Assembly (NCBI RefSeq): GCF_021168555.1
Contig: NZ_JAJOZS010000002.1
Span: forward strand, 248,001 to 312,000
DNA: 64,000 nucleotides
Direction: 5' to 3'
Source: Stenotrophomonas sp. MMGLT7
GTDB taxonomy: Bacteria; Pseudomonadota; Gammaproteobacteria; Xanthomonadales; Xanthomonadaceae
The translations under genes and the position numbers were made by a program. The notes below the pieces were generated by a model. The model was not told the origin of the DNA. It ran no database searches and saw only the letters and a list, made by a program, of their open reading frames with translations. Shown here piece after piece: positions 45,159 to 52,082 of this stretch; the stretch's first letter is position 1, and every line of letters starts with the position of its first letter.

Positions 45159-45959
45159 ATGAAGAAGACCCACTTGACCGCACTGCTGTGCACGCTGGCC
45201 TGCGCACTGCAGCCGTTCCAGGCCCTGGCCTGGGGTGGACAGGGCCACCGTCTCGTCGCCGAGATCGCGCAGGCGCAACTCACCCCGCAGGCCCGCCAGC
45301 AGGTGACGCAACTGCTGCAAGGCGAACCCGTGGCCACGCTGCCGGGCATCGCCTCCTGGGCAGACGAACTGCGCGAATCCGACCCGGACCTGGGCAAGCG
45401 CAGCGCGCGCTGGCACTACGTCAACATCGGCGAAAGCGACTGCCGGTACCAGCCGTCGCGCGACTGCGCCGATGGCAACTGCGTGGTCGAGGCGTTGCAG
45501 GCCCAGGCCGCGCTGCTGGCCGACCGCAGCCAGCCGCTGCCGGTGCGGCGCCAGGCTCTCAAGTTCGTGGTGCACCTGGTCGGCGACATCCACCAGCCCA
45601 TGCATGCCGGCTACGCCCGCGACCGCGGCGGCAACGACTACCAGATCCAGTTCGATGGCCGCGGCAGCAACCTGCACTCGCTGTGGGACAGCGGCATGCT
45701 GCGCCAGCGCAAGCTGGACGACGCGCACTACCTGCAGGTACTGCAGGCGCTGCCGCGTGCGGCGCCGGCCAGGGCGGCCGATGCCCCAGGCTGGGCCGAG
45801 GCGTCGTGCCGCATCGCCATCGCGCCTGGCACCTATCCGCCGCGCCACGTCCTGCCGGCCGGCTACGTCGAAACCCGGCGCCCGCTGGCCGAGGCCCAGC
45901 TGCGCCTGGCCGGCGACCGGCTGGCGGACCTGCTCAATGCGGCGTTTTCCCCGCCCTGA
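45159..45959 (+). CDS. Secreted S1/P1-type nuclease
   Basis: A 266-residue zinc nuclease cleaving single-stranded RNA and DNA. Signal peptide MKKTHLTALLCTLACALQPF, cleaved after ALA so that Trp25 becomes the mature N-terminus, whose amino group ligates zinc in this family. Other ligands: GHRLVAEIA (His), GIASWADELR (Asp), WHYVNI (His), LVGDIHQPMHAG (His-x3-His with Asp), and GGNDYQIQ..NLHSLWD. All five cysteines after the signal fit family disulfides. Would act in the periplasm or medium for nucleotide scavenging. Eleven bases separate it from the MBL-fold gene, likely one transcript. Confidence 0.93.
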   Translation: MKKTHLTALLCTLACALQPFQALAWGGQGHRLVAEIAQAQLTPQARQQVTQLLQGEPVATLPGIASWADELRESDPDLGKRSARWHYVNIGESDCRYQPSRDCADGNCVVEALQAQAALLADRSQPLPVRRQALKFVVHLVGDIHQPMHAGYARDRGGNDYQIQFDGRGSNLHSLWDSGMLRQRKLDDAHYLQVLQALPRAAPARAADAPGWAEASCRIAIAPGTYPPRHVLPAGYVETRRPLAEAQLRLAGDRLADLLNAAFSPP

Positions 45960-45971
45960 CCGGAGATCGAC

Positions 45972-46787
45972 ATGACCGTCGAGGTGATTCCCTTCTTCCA
46001 TGTCGGCAGCAACACCTTCAGCTACCTGGCGGCCGACCCGGCCAGCGGCGACGCCGCGGTGATCGACCCGGTGCTGGAGTACGACCCGCACAGCGGGGCC
46101 GCCGATGAAGCGCCGGCCCAGGCGCTGGTCGATGCCGTGCGGCAACGCGGCTGGCAGGTGCAGTGGCTGCTGGAAACCCACGCCCACGCCGACCATGTCT
46201 CGGCCGCGCGCTGGCTCAAGCGGCAATGGCCGCAGGCCCGCGTGGGCATCGGCGCCGGCATCGTCCAGGTGCAGCGCACCTTCGCCGGCCCGCTCGGGCT
46301 GCCGCAGGGCTTCCGCAGCGACGGCACCCAGTTCGACCACCTGTTCGTCGATGGCGAACGCTTCGCCGTGGGCGGCGTGCAGGCGCGCGTCATCGCCGTG
46401 CCGGGCCATACGCCGGACAGCATCGCCTACCTGATCGGCGATGCGCTGTTCCCCGGCGATTCGATCTTCATGCCCGACGGCGGCACCGCACGCTGCGACT
46501 TCCCCGGCGGCGACGCCGCGCAGCTGTACCGCTCCATCCGCCGCCTGTACGAGCTTGCCGATGCGACGCGCATGTTCGTCTGCCACGACTACGGACCGGG
46601 CGGCCGCGAGGTCGCCTGCCAGACCAGCATCGGCGAGCAGAAGCGCGGCAACATCCACGTGCGTGCGGACACCTCCGAGCAGGACTTCGTGCGGCAGCGC
46701 ACCGCGCGCGACGCCACGCTGGCGCCGCCGCGGCTGATGCAGCCGGCGGTGCGCGCCAACATCCAGGGCGGGGCCTTGCCGGACTGA
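45972..46787 (+). CDS. MBL-fold metallo-hydrolase (ETHE1/persulfide dioxygenase-like)
   Basis: A 271-residue metallo-beta-lactamase-fold protein. ETHAHADH (His70, His72, Asp74, His75) is the metal motif; VIAVPGHTPDSIAYL, the conserved FPGDSIFMPDGGTARCDF, and FVCHDYGP complete the site. This layout, particularly the GGTARCDFPGG stretch, is that of ETHE1/Blh persulfide dioxygenases, which oxidise glutathione persulfide to sulfite. No rhodanese domain is attached and none is adjacent. Follows the nuclease gene by 12 bp. Confidence 0.9.
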   Translation: MTVEVIPFFHVGSNTFSYLAADPASGDAAVIDPVLEYDPHSGAADEAPAQALVDAVRQRGWQVQWLLETHAHADHVSAARWLKRQWPQARVGIGAGIVQVQRTFAGPLGLPQGFRSDGTQFDHLFVDGERFAVGGVQARVIAVPGHTPDSIAYLIGDALFPGDSIFMPDGGTARCDFPGGDAAQLYRSIRRLYELADATRMFVCHDYGPGGREVACQTSIGEQKRGNIHVRADTSEQDFVRQRTARDATLAPPRLMQPAVRANIQGGALPD

Positions 46788-46866
46788 GCCGCCGCTTCAC
46801 GCCGCGGATACCCGCCGCATCGCCGCCGCGCGCATCATGGGCGCGGGCTGGAACGAGGGCATGGCG

Positions 46867-47424
46867 ATGAAGAAATACCGCAAGCAGGATTTCCCGGTCG
46901 AACAGGTGCGGCGCTTCCTCGAGCCGGGGCCGATCGTGCTGGTCAGCTCGGCATGCGACGGCGAGCGCGACATCATGACCATGGGCTGGCACATGGTGCT
47001 GGAGTTCTCGCCATCGCTGCTGGCTTGCTGCATCTCCAGCGGCAACCACAGCTTCGAGCTGGTGCGCCGCAGCCGCGAGTGCGTGATCAACCTGCCCACC
47101 GTCGACATCGTCGATACCGTGGCCGGCATCGGCAACAGCAGCGGCGCACAGATCGACAAGTTCGCCCATTTTGGCCTGACCGCCGAGGACGCCGAACACG
47201 TGGACGCTCCGCTGATCGCCGAGTGCCACTCCAGTTTCGAATGCCGCCTCCACGACGACAGCCAGGTCGAGCGCTACAACCTGTTCATCTGGGAAGTGGT
47301 GAAGGCGCACGTGGCGCCGCGCCCGCGGATCCCGCAGACCGTGCACTACCGCGGCGACGGCGAGTTCATGGTCGCGGGCAAGGAGATCTCGCGGCGGCGG
47401 CTGTTCCTGCCGGAGATGCTGTAG
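46867..47424 (+). CDS. Flavin reductase family protein (FMN-binding split barrel)
   Basis: A 185-residue FMN protein of the DIM6/NTAB (flavin reductase-like) family. Characteristic parts are FLEPGPIVLVSSACDGERDI, MGWHMVLEFSPSLLACCI, SRECVINLPTVDI and EVVKAHVAP. I pick ATG 46867 (MKKYRKQDF) because GAGGG is seven bases upstream; ATG 46861 adds two residues. Relatives supply reduced flavin or bind flavin without known partner. A REP-like palindrome follows 145 bp downstream. Confidence 0.9.
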   Translation: MKKYRKQDFPVEQVRRFLEPGPIVLVSSACDGERDIMTMGWHMVLEFSPSLLACCISSGNHSFELVRRSRECVINLPTVDIVDTVAGIGNSSGAQIDKFAHFGLTAEDAEHVDAPLIAECHSSFECRLHDDSQVERYNLFIWEVVKAHVAPRPRIPQTVHYRGDGEFMVAGKEISRRRLFLPEML

Positions 47425-47568
47425 GGCGGGCCCTGGCCCGCCGCAGGGTGCTCGCAGAACCGGCGCATCCGCGCCTCGATCGTTGGCTTGCGTGCCTTCG
47501 GTCCGTGGCCTCGGCGGTCGCGGTGGGCGGCGCGGACTCCGCGGTAGGCCAAGTGCTGGAGCGCCCTT

Positions 47569-47647
47569 GTAGGAGCGACTTCAGTCGCGATGAGGCTCTA
47601 CCGGTAAAGCCCCATCGCGACTGAAGTCGCTCCTACGTCGCTCCTAC
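47569..47647. repeat. REP-like palindrome (GTAGGAGCGACTTCAGTCGC type)
   Basis: GTAGGAGCGACTTCAGTCGC (47569-47588) is followed after a short spacer by its inverted copy GCGACTGAAGTCGCTCCTAC (47617-47636) and a partial third GTCGCTCCTAC. This repeat is widespread in pseudomonads and xanthomonads; RAYT-type transposases usually mobilise such elements, but none is present here. Confidence 0.9.
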
Positions 47648-47690
47648 AACGGCGCCGCCAACGGTGTCGCCAACGCTGCCGCGGGCGGGC

Positions 47691-48281
47691 TCAACTGCGC
47701 GGCATGCTGCCGGAGCGCACCGTCGCCTTGCCCTGCCGCACCTCGAAGGTGAACGCGTACTGCAGCGTCACCGCCACCGGCTGCACCTGCTGGGCATCGG
47801 CGCAGTCGCCAGGGTCGTCGGGGACGGCAGCGTCGGCATAGCTGCACATCGCCGCCGGACGGAATCGCCAGCGCGCCACCGCATCGAGCGCCGCCTGCAC
47901 CAGCACGGCGCTGGCCGGATCGGCGACGGCGCCGCACTCCTCGCGCTCGGCCAGGGGCGTGGCATGCATCACCGTGCCGTCGTCGGCGATCGCCACGCTC
48001 ACGCACACGACGGTGGGCGGCAGCGTCTGCCGGCCCGCTTGCGGCGGCAGCACCGGCTCGGGCGCCTGCAGCGGCAGCGGCATGCGGAACAACTGTCGCG
48101 GCTGCAAGGTGTAGCGCTCCAGCCGGCCGCCCCCGCCGCCATCGGACTCCGCGCCTAGCAGGCGGCTGTCGATGGACTGCGAGTAGGCCGCCTCCTCCCG
48201 CGGCGGCGGCCTGCCGCCGCTGGCGCAGCCGGCGCATGCGGCCGCGAGCAGGCACGCCCAGGCCAGCGCGGGCGTGCTCAT
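47691..48281 (-). CDS. Lipoprotein with TonB_C-like domain, unknown function
   Basis: A 196-residue exported protein. Signal MSTPALAWACLLAAACAGC has a lipobox (AACAGC), so it is probably a lipoprotein. The body contains a TonB C-terminal-like fold: VCVSVAIADDGTVMHATPLA, LVQAALDAVARWRFRPAA and VAVTLQYAFTFEVRQG. Extra cysteines (MCSYADAAVPDDPGDCADAQ) interrupt the domain. The ATG overlaps the stop of the M56 gene by four bases (ATGA), placing it as third gene of the blaI-M56 operon. I know no function; a periplasmic partner of the M56 protein is a reasonable guess. Confidence 0.8.
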   Translation of the reverse strand: MSTPALAWACLLAAACAGCASGGRPPPREEAAYSQSIDSRLLGAESDGGGGGRLERYTLQPRQLFRMPLPLQAPEPVLPPQAGRQTLPPTVVCVSVAIADDGTVMHATPLAEREECGAVADPASAVLVQAALDAVARWRFRPAAMCSYADAAVPDDPGDCADAQQVQPVAVTLQYAFTFEVRQGKATVRSGSMPRS

Positions 48282-49735
48282 CCGGCCACCGTGGCGAGCA
48301 CGCCGCACAGGCGCTTGGACGAATCGCCCGGATCGTCCCGCAGCACGTCGCAGGTTCCGCGATAGGAGCCGCTGTCGCCGCGCTCGATCCGGTACCAGCG
48401 ATAGCGCCCGGCAGCCGCCACGCCTTCCGGTGCGGCGGCAGGTTGCATCATCGGATCGAAGGTCACCGGCACCCGCATCCTCCCGGGTACCGCCACGCCA
48501 TTCCTGCGTGCCGGCTCGAATCGCCATTGCATGGCCACGTCCAGCACGGACTGGTCGAACACGCCGGCCGGGCGACTGCGTTCCACCCGCGCGCCAGTGG
48601 GGACGCCCTGCGCATCGATGTCCATCAGCAGCACGACCTCGCCGCTGCGGGCGTGCCTGAGCGCTTCGGCCGGGTACTTCGGCGGCGGCAGCGACTGCTT
48701 CAGGCCGGGTGCGCCGGTGCCCGCCCGCGGCGTGTCCGCCGTGGGCACGGCCGATGCCGGTACGCCGGGGCCGGTGGCGGACTGCGCGCGCGCCTCGCTC
48801 CGGGTGGGGGCTGCCGCACCTGCGGACGCGACGGCACGCGCCGGCTGCTGCGCCCAGGCGGCGTAGGCGCCGGCGACGGCAAGGGCCGCGACCAGCGTGC
48901 GGGCGAAGATCGCGCGGACCCGCGAGGGGGTCTTCCTCTTCAGCATGGCAATGCGCTCCTTGAGGGGGTGGCGGGGTGTCCATTGGCAGGCCATCGGCGC
49001 CAGCGGGCCGGTGAACTGGGTCTTGAGCATGGCGCTGGCGTAGGCCTTGCGAGCCGCGGGCATGGCGGCGACCACGGCGGCATCGCAGGCCAGTTCCTGG
49101 TCGAGACGGAAGCGACGCAGCGCGAGGTGCAGCAGCGGGTTGAACCAGTGCAGGCAAAGCACCGCCGCCGCCACGGCGTTGGCCCAGGCATCGCCGCGGC
49201 GCAGGTGCACGCGCTCGTGCGCCAGCACCAGGCGCTGCTCCTCGGCCGTGTAGCGTCGTTCGAAGTCGTGCGGCAGCACGATCCGGGGGCGCAGCAGGCC
49301 GACCAGCGCCGGCAGCGCTGCGCCATCGCCCTGCGCCCGGAATACCTGCGCGCTCCCGCCTGCGACCGCCTGCAGCGCCCCGAGTCCGCGCAGGAAACGC
49401 AGGTGCCGGCAGCCGAGCACGATCGCCGTGGCCAGCGCGCCGGCCAGCCACAGCGCCAGCACCGGCCACGTCCAGTCGATGCCGGCACCATCGGCATGCA
49501 GCGGCGCGACCCGACCTTGCAGGCCCGCCAGCAGGAGCGGCGCCTCGACCGCCGCGCGGCGCGCCGGCAGCAGCACCGCGAGCATGGCCAGCGGCACGCA
49601 CCACCAAAGCGCATAGGCTGCCTGCGCCCCGAATCCACGGCGAAGCGGCAGCCGCAGCGACAGCACCAGCGCCACCGCCAGCGAGCCGGCAACGGACAGC
49701 TTCGCCAGCACGGGCAGCACGACGTCAGGGCTCAT
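48278..49735 (-). CDS. M56-family (BlaR1-like) membrane peptidase with C-terminal TonB_C domain
   Basis: A 485-residue membrane protein. Residues 1-285 are the BlaR1/MecR1-type peptidase: three N-terminal helices, zinc site LAHERVHLRRGD (HERVH, 173-177) and the downstream FRLDQELACDA with the third ligand Glu, then a helix (about 285-305). After a low-complexity linker the C-terminus is not the usual penicillin-binding sensor but a TonB_C-like domain (PPPKYPAEALRHARSGEVV, WRFEPARRNGVAV, MRVPVTFDP). BlaR1 relatives cleave the BlaI repressor on signal; what this one senses is unknown. ATG 49735 overlaps the end of blaI by 11 bases. Confidence 0.9.
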   Translation of the reverse strand: MSPDVVLPVLAKLSVAGSLAVALVLSLRLPLRRGFGAQAAYALWWCVPLAMLAVLLPARRAAVEAPLLLAGLQGRVAPLHADGAGIDWTWPVLALWLAGALATAIVLGCRHLRFLRGLGALQAVAGGSAQVFRAQGDGAALPALVGLLRPRIVLPHDFERRYTAEEQRLVLAHERVHLRRGDAWANAVAAAVLCLHWFNPLLHLALRRFRLDQELACDAAVVAAMPAARKAYASAMLKTQFTGPLAPMACQWTPRHPLKERIAMLKRKTPSRVRAIFARTLVAALAVAGAYAAWAQQPARAVASAGAAAPTRSEARAQSATGPGVPASAVPTADTPRAGTGAPGLKQSLPPPKYPAEALRHARSGEVVLLMDIDAQGVPTGARVERSRPAGVFDQSVLDVAMQWRFEPARRNGVAVPGRMRVPVTFDPMMQPAAAPEGVAAAGRYRWYRIERGDSGSYRGTCDVLRDDPGDSSKRLCGVLATVAG

Positions 49736-50090
49736 CGTCCAGCTCCGAGACCAGCCGCTTGAGTTCGGCGACATCGGCCGCGCTGAGCTTGCCGTGCTCG
49801 CTGAAATGCGCGACCAGCGGCGCCACCCGCCCGCCGAACAGGCGCCGGAGCAGGCCTTCGCTCTGCTGCTGCACCCAGCGCTCGCGGTCCAGCAGCGGCG
49901 TGTAGAGATAGCGCCGGCCGTCCTTGCGCGCGGCGATCGCGCCCTTGTTGAGCAATCGGTTGAGCAGGGTCTTGACGGTGGGTTCGGCCCAGCCGGTACC
50001 GGCCAGCGCCGCGATCACCTCGTCGGCGCCGCGCGGGTGGCCTTGCCACAACACCTCCATCACCTGTGCCTCGGCATCGCTGACCTGCAT
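49725..50090 (-). CDS. blaI: BlaI/MecI-family transcriptional repressor
   Basis: A 121-residue winged-helix repressor of the BlaI/CopY group. MQVSDAEAQVMEVLWQGHPR starts the family; TVKTLLNRLLNKGAIAARKD is the recognition helix and wing; the C-terminal dimerisation helix is LSAADVAELKRLVSELDDE. It is cleaved by the partner M56 protease in known systems. An extended palindrome (50091-50132) touches the start codon, so it likely represses its own operon. No beta-lactamase gene is in the window. Confidence 0.92.
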   Translation of the reverse strand: MQVSDAEAQVMEVLWQGHPRGADEVIAALAGTGWAEPTVKTLLNRLLNKGAIAARKDGRRYLYTPLLDRERWVQQQSEGLLRRLFGGRVAPLVAHFSEHGKLSAADVAELKRLVSELDDEP

Positions 50091-50132
50091 CGTTTACACC
50101 CGTAATCACTTCTCCCGATTACACGCGTAAAC
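50091..50132 (-). promoter_or_regulatory. BlaI-type operator overlapping the operon start
   Basis: Two similar half-sites, CGTTTACACCCGTAATC and GATTACACGCGTAAACG, form a large imperfect inverted repeat with a nine-base centre; each half is itself a TTACRNGTAA-like palindrome, as in BlaI/MecI operators. The ATG of blaI follows within five bases and no ribosome site is seen. Confidence 0.72.
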
Positions 50133-50330
50133 GAATGTGCCGTCAAGCCTAGGTCCGATGCGTTCCGATGGGCCGCACTTGGCTCCCGGCCGCCGGAGGG
50201 CCATCCGGGCAGGAGATGCCTCATGCCGATGCCCTCGTTCCCAAGGATCCGGCTGCAACGCCGAGGCGTGGCGGGTTCGCCGGGCCCCGGCGGCTCGAGC
50301 CGGCACCTGCGCGGTGAATGGCCCGGACGC

Positions 50331-50358
50331 AAGAAGGGCGCCGCGCGGCGCCCTTCTT
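50331..50358. terminator. Perfect hairpin downstream of the Ldh2-type gene
   Basis: Twelve-base perfect stem AAGAAGGGCGCC / GGCGCCCTTCTT with loop GCGC, 56 bp beyond the stop at 50414. Confidence 0.75.
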
Positions 50359-50413
50359 GCTGGCATTGGGAACAAGGCCGCGCCCCATGACGACGGGCGC
50401 GGCCCCGGCTCGC

Positions 50414-51496
50414 TCAGGCAGCGGCCGCCGTGCCTTCCGGCAGCGCCACGCCGAGCTTGTCGGCCAGTTCGGCCAGCGAGTCCCAGCTGCCCTGCCCCAG
50501 TTCGATATGGTCGGCATGGCGGGCCTGGTTGGCCGCCTCGTACTGGCCGGGGTACTGCACGCCGCTGCCGCCGGGCTGGGGCGGGCAGGCCAGCAGGTAG
50601 TCGATGAAGGCCCCGGTCTCGTGGCGTTGCCAGGCCGGATCCGCACCATGGCTCGGGTGGGCGGGATCGAACACCAGCGCGAACAGGTTGTTGGTCGCCA
50701 GTTTGCCATTGCGCGGGTGCTCGGGCTGCACGGTGCCGCCACCGGAATAGACACCGGCGAGCAGCTCGGTCAGCACGCCCAGCGCATAGCCCTTGTGGCC
50801 GCCGAACGGCAGCATGCTGCCGTGCGGGTTGGCGAACATCACCCCCGGATCGGTGGTGGGATTGCCCTGGGCATCGATCAGGCTGCCGGCCGGCGCGGGC
50901 TGGCCGTTCTCGGCATAGACGCGCACCTTGTTCAGCGCCACCGCGCTGGTGGCCATGTCCACCACCAGCGGCGGCCGCCCGTCGGGGAGCGGGATGCCGA
51001 AGCACAGCGGGTTGGTGGTCAGCCGCCCTTCGGCGCCGCCGAAGGGTGCGACCAGCGGCTCGCGGTTGATGATGTTGGTGAAGGCCAGCAGCACCAGGCC
51101 CTCGCGGGCCGCCATCTCGGCATAGAAGCCCATGCGCCCGAGGTGGTGGCAGCCGCGCAGCGTGAGCACGCACTGGCCGTGGCGGCGAGCGCCTTCGAAC
51201 GCGCTCAGCAGCATCCGCTTGCCGATGTGCTGGCCGAAGCCATGCTGGCCGTCCCATGCCTGGAAGATCCCGGTATCGACCAGCAGCTGCCCGTCGGCAG
51301 TGCCGTCCAGCACGCCATCGGCGATGGCGCGGCAGTACCCCGGAAGGATCGACACGCCGTGGCTGGCATAGCCGCAGCGGTCCGACGAGACCAGGTGCTC
51401 GGCCACGTCGTGGGCGATCGCAGGCGGCACCTTCATGGCCTGCAACAGGCTGGCGGCGAACGTCTCGGCCTGGCCGAGCGAAAGGGAAACACTCAT
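50414..51496 (-). CDS. Malate/L-lactate dehydrogenase family (Ldh2) oxidoreductase
   Basis: A 360-residue NAD(P)-dependent dehydrogenase of the Ldh2/YbiC family with the unusual non-Rossmann fold. CGYASHGVSILPGYCRAI holds the catalytic histidine; GCHHLGRMGFYAEMA, TNIINREPLVAPFGGAEGRL and FGGHKGYALGVLTELLAG are family blocks. Members reduce 2-keto acids, delta-1-piperideine/pyrroline-2-carboxylate or ureidoglycolate; the substrate is open. ATG 51496 follows AGGAG by five bases; the GTG at 51502 is the alternative. Alone on its strand. Confidence 0.9.
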   Translation of the reverse strand: MSVSLSLGQAETFAASLLQAMKVPPAIAHDVAEHLVSSDRCGYASHGVSILPGYCRAIADGVLDGTADGQLLVDTGIFQAWDGQHGFGQHIGKRMLLSAFEGARRHGQCVLTLRGCHHLGRMGFYAEMAAREGLVLLAFTNIINREPLVAPFGGAEGRLTTNPLCFGIPLPDGRPPLVVDMATSAVALNKVRVYAENGQPAPAGSLIDAQGNPTTDPGVMFANPHGSMLPFGGHKGYALGVLTELLAGVYSGGGTVQPEHPRNGKLATNNLFALVFDPAHPSHGADPAWQRHETGAFIDYLLACPPQPGGSGVQYPGQYEAANQARHADHIELGQGSWDSLAELADKLGVALPEGTAAAA

Positions 51497-51806
51497 GGAC
51501 ACTCCTGCGCAGGATCGACTGCGGTTGCTTTAGGTAACCGTCCCCACGCGGATCCACGGCCGCCGTCGCGCCAGTTCCGGCAGGCCACGGCGGATGCCGG
51601 TGCCGGATTGTCGTCGAACGACGGGAGCGGCGATGCTGCCCTTGTCGAACCGGGGGGTGATATGCACGAATGCGAGACTGCGTCCACGAACATCGGGCGG
51701 GCCTGTCTGCCATCAAGGGGGTGAACTTTCACGGCACGGGTCGCCACGCGGCGGCTCTCTCTACATACGGCAGGTCAAAGGCTAGACGGACCATTCCCGG
51801 CATGTG

Positions 51807-51820
51807 TTGACCCAGGTCAA
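51807..51820 (+). promoter_or_regulatory. FNR/Dnr-type box TTGAC-CCAG-GTCAA
   Basis: A perfect inverted repeat differing from the FNR consensus only by T to C (and A to G) at the inner positions. It lies 263 bp before the chosen start at 52083, or 83 bp before an upstream in-frame ATG at 51903. Confidence 0.55.
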
Positions 51821-51845
51821 ACCCGCTAGATGAATACGCGATTCC

Positions 51846-51860
51846 GCGACATTATGTCGC
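51846..51860. promoter_or_regulatory. Perfect palindrome GCGACAT-T-ATGTCGC
   Basis: Fifteen bases with perfect seven-base arms, 26 bp after the FNR-type box and in AT-richer DNA. Candidate operator; the cognate protein is unknown (RegA/PrrA-type sites also contain GCGnC...GnCGC). Confidence 0.45.
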
Positions 51861-52082
51861 ACATAAATCGGAGCCGCGTCGTTCCCTGCGGCAAAACACC
51901 GCATGAGCAGTCGCCCAGCCCCCGCCTTGCCGCACCCGGGCCGTATCACGCGCCGGCAGGAAGCCGGCACCGCGCCCGCCGGCCGACGACGGCGATCGAC
52001 GGTCGGTTCTGCGACACTACGCCACCTTGCCGCGCCGACCGGGCGGCATCCGCGATTCCGCCCTGGGAGGGGCTTCGGGTCG

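Larger units (their letters stand above)
51497..52082. promoter_or_regulatory. Divergent control region with FNR-type box and a palindrome
   Basis: 586 bp between the Ldh2 gene and the acetyl-CoA hydrolase gene. It contains an FNR-like box (51807-51820) and a 15-bp palindrome (51846-51860). The stretch 51861-52082 is open in the frame of the downstream gene but its translation is arginine-rich and not family-like. No other gene seen. Confidence 0.55.

Noticed and set aside
48278-50090. Beta-lactamase resistance operon
   Set aside because: BlaI and M56 are present, but no beta-lactamase or penicillin-binding sensor domain is encoded in the window.
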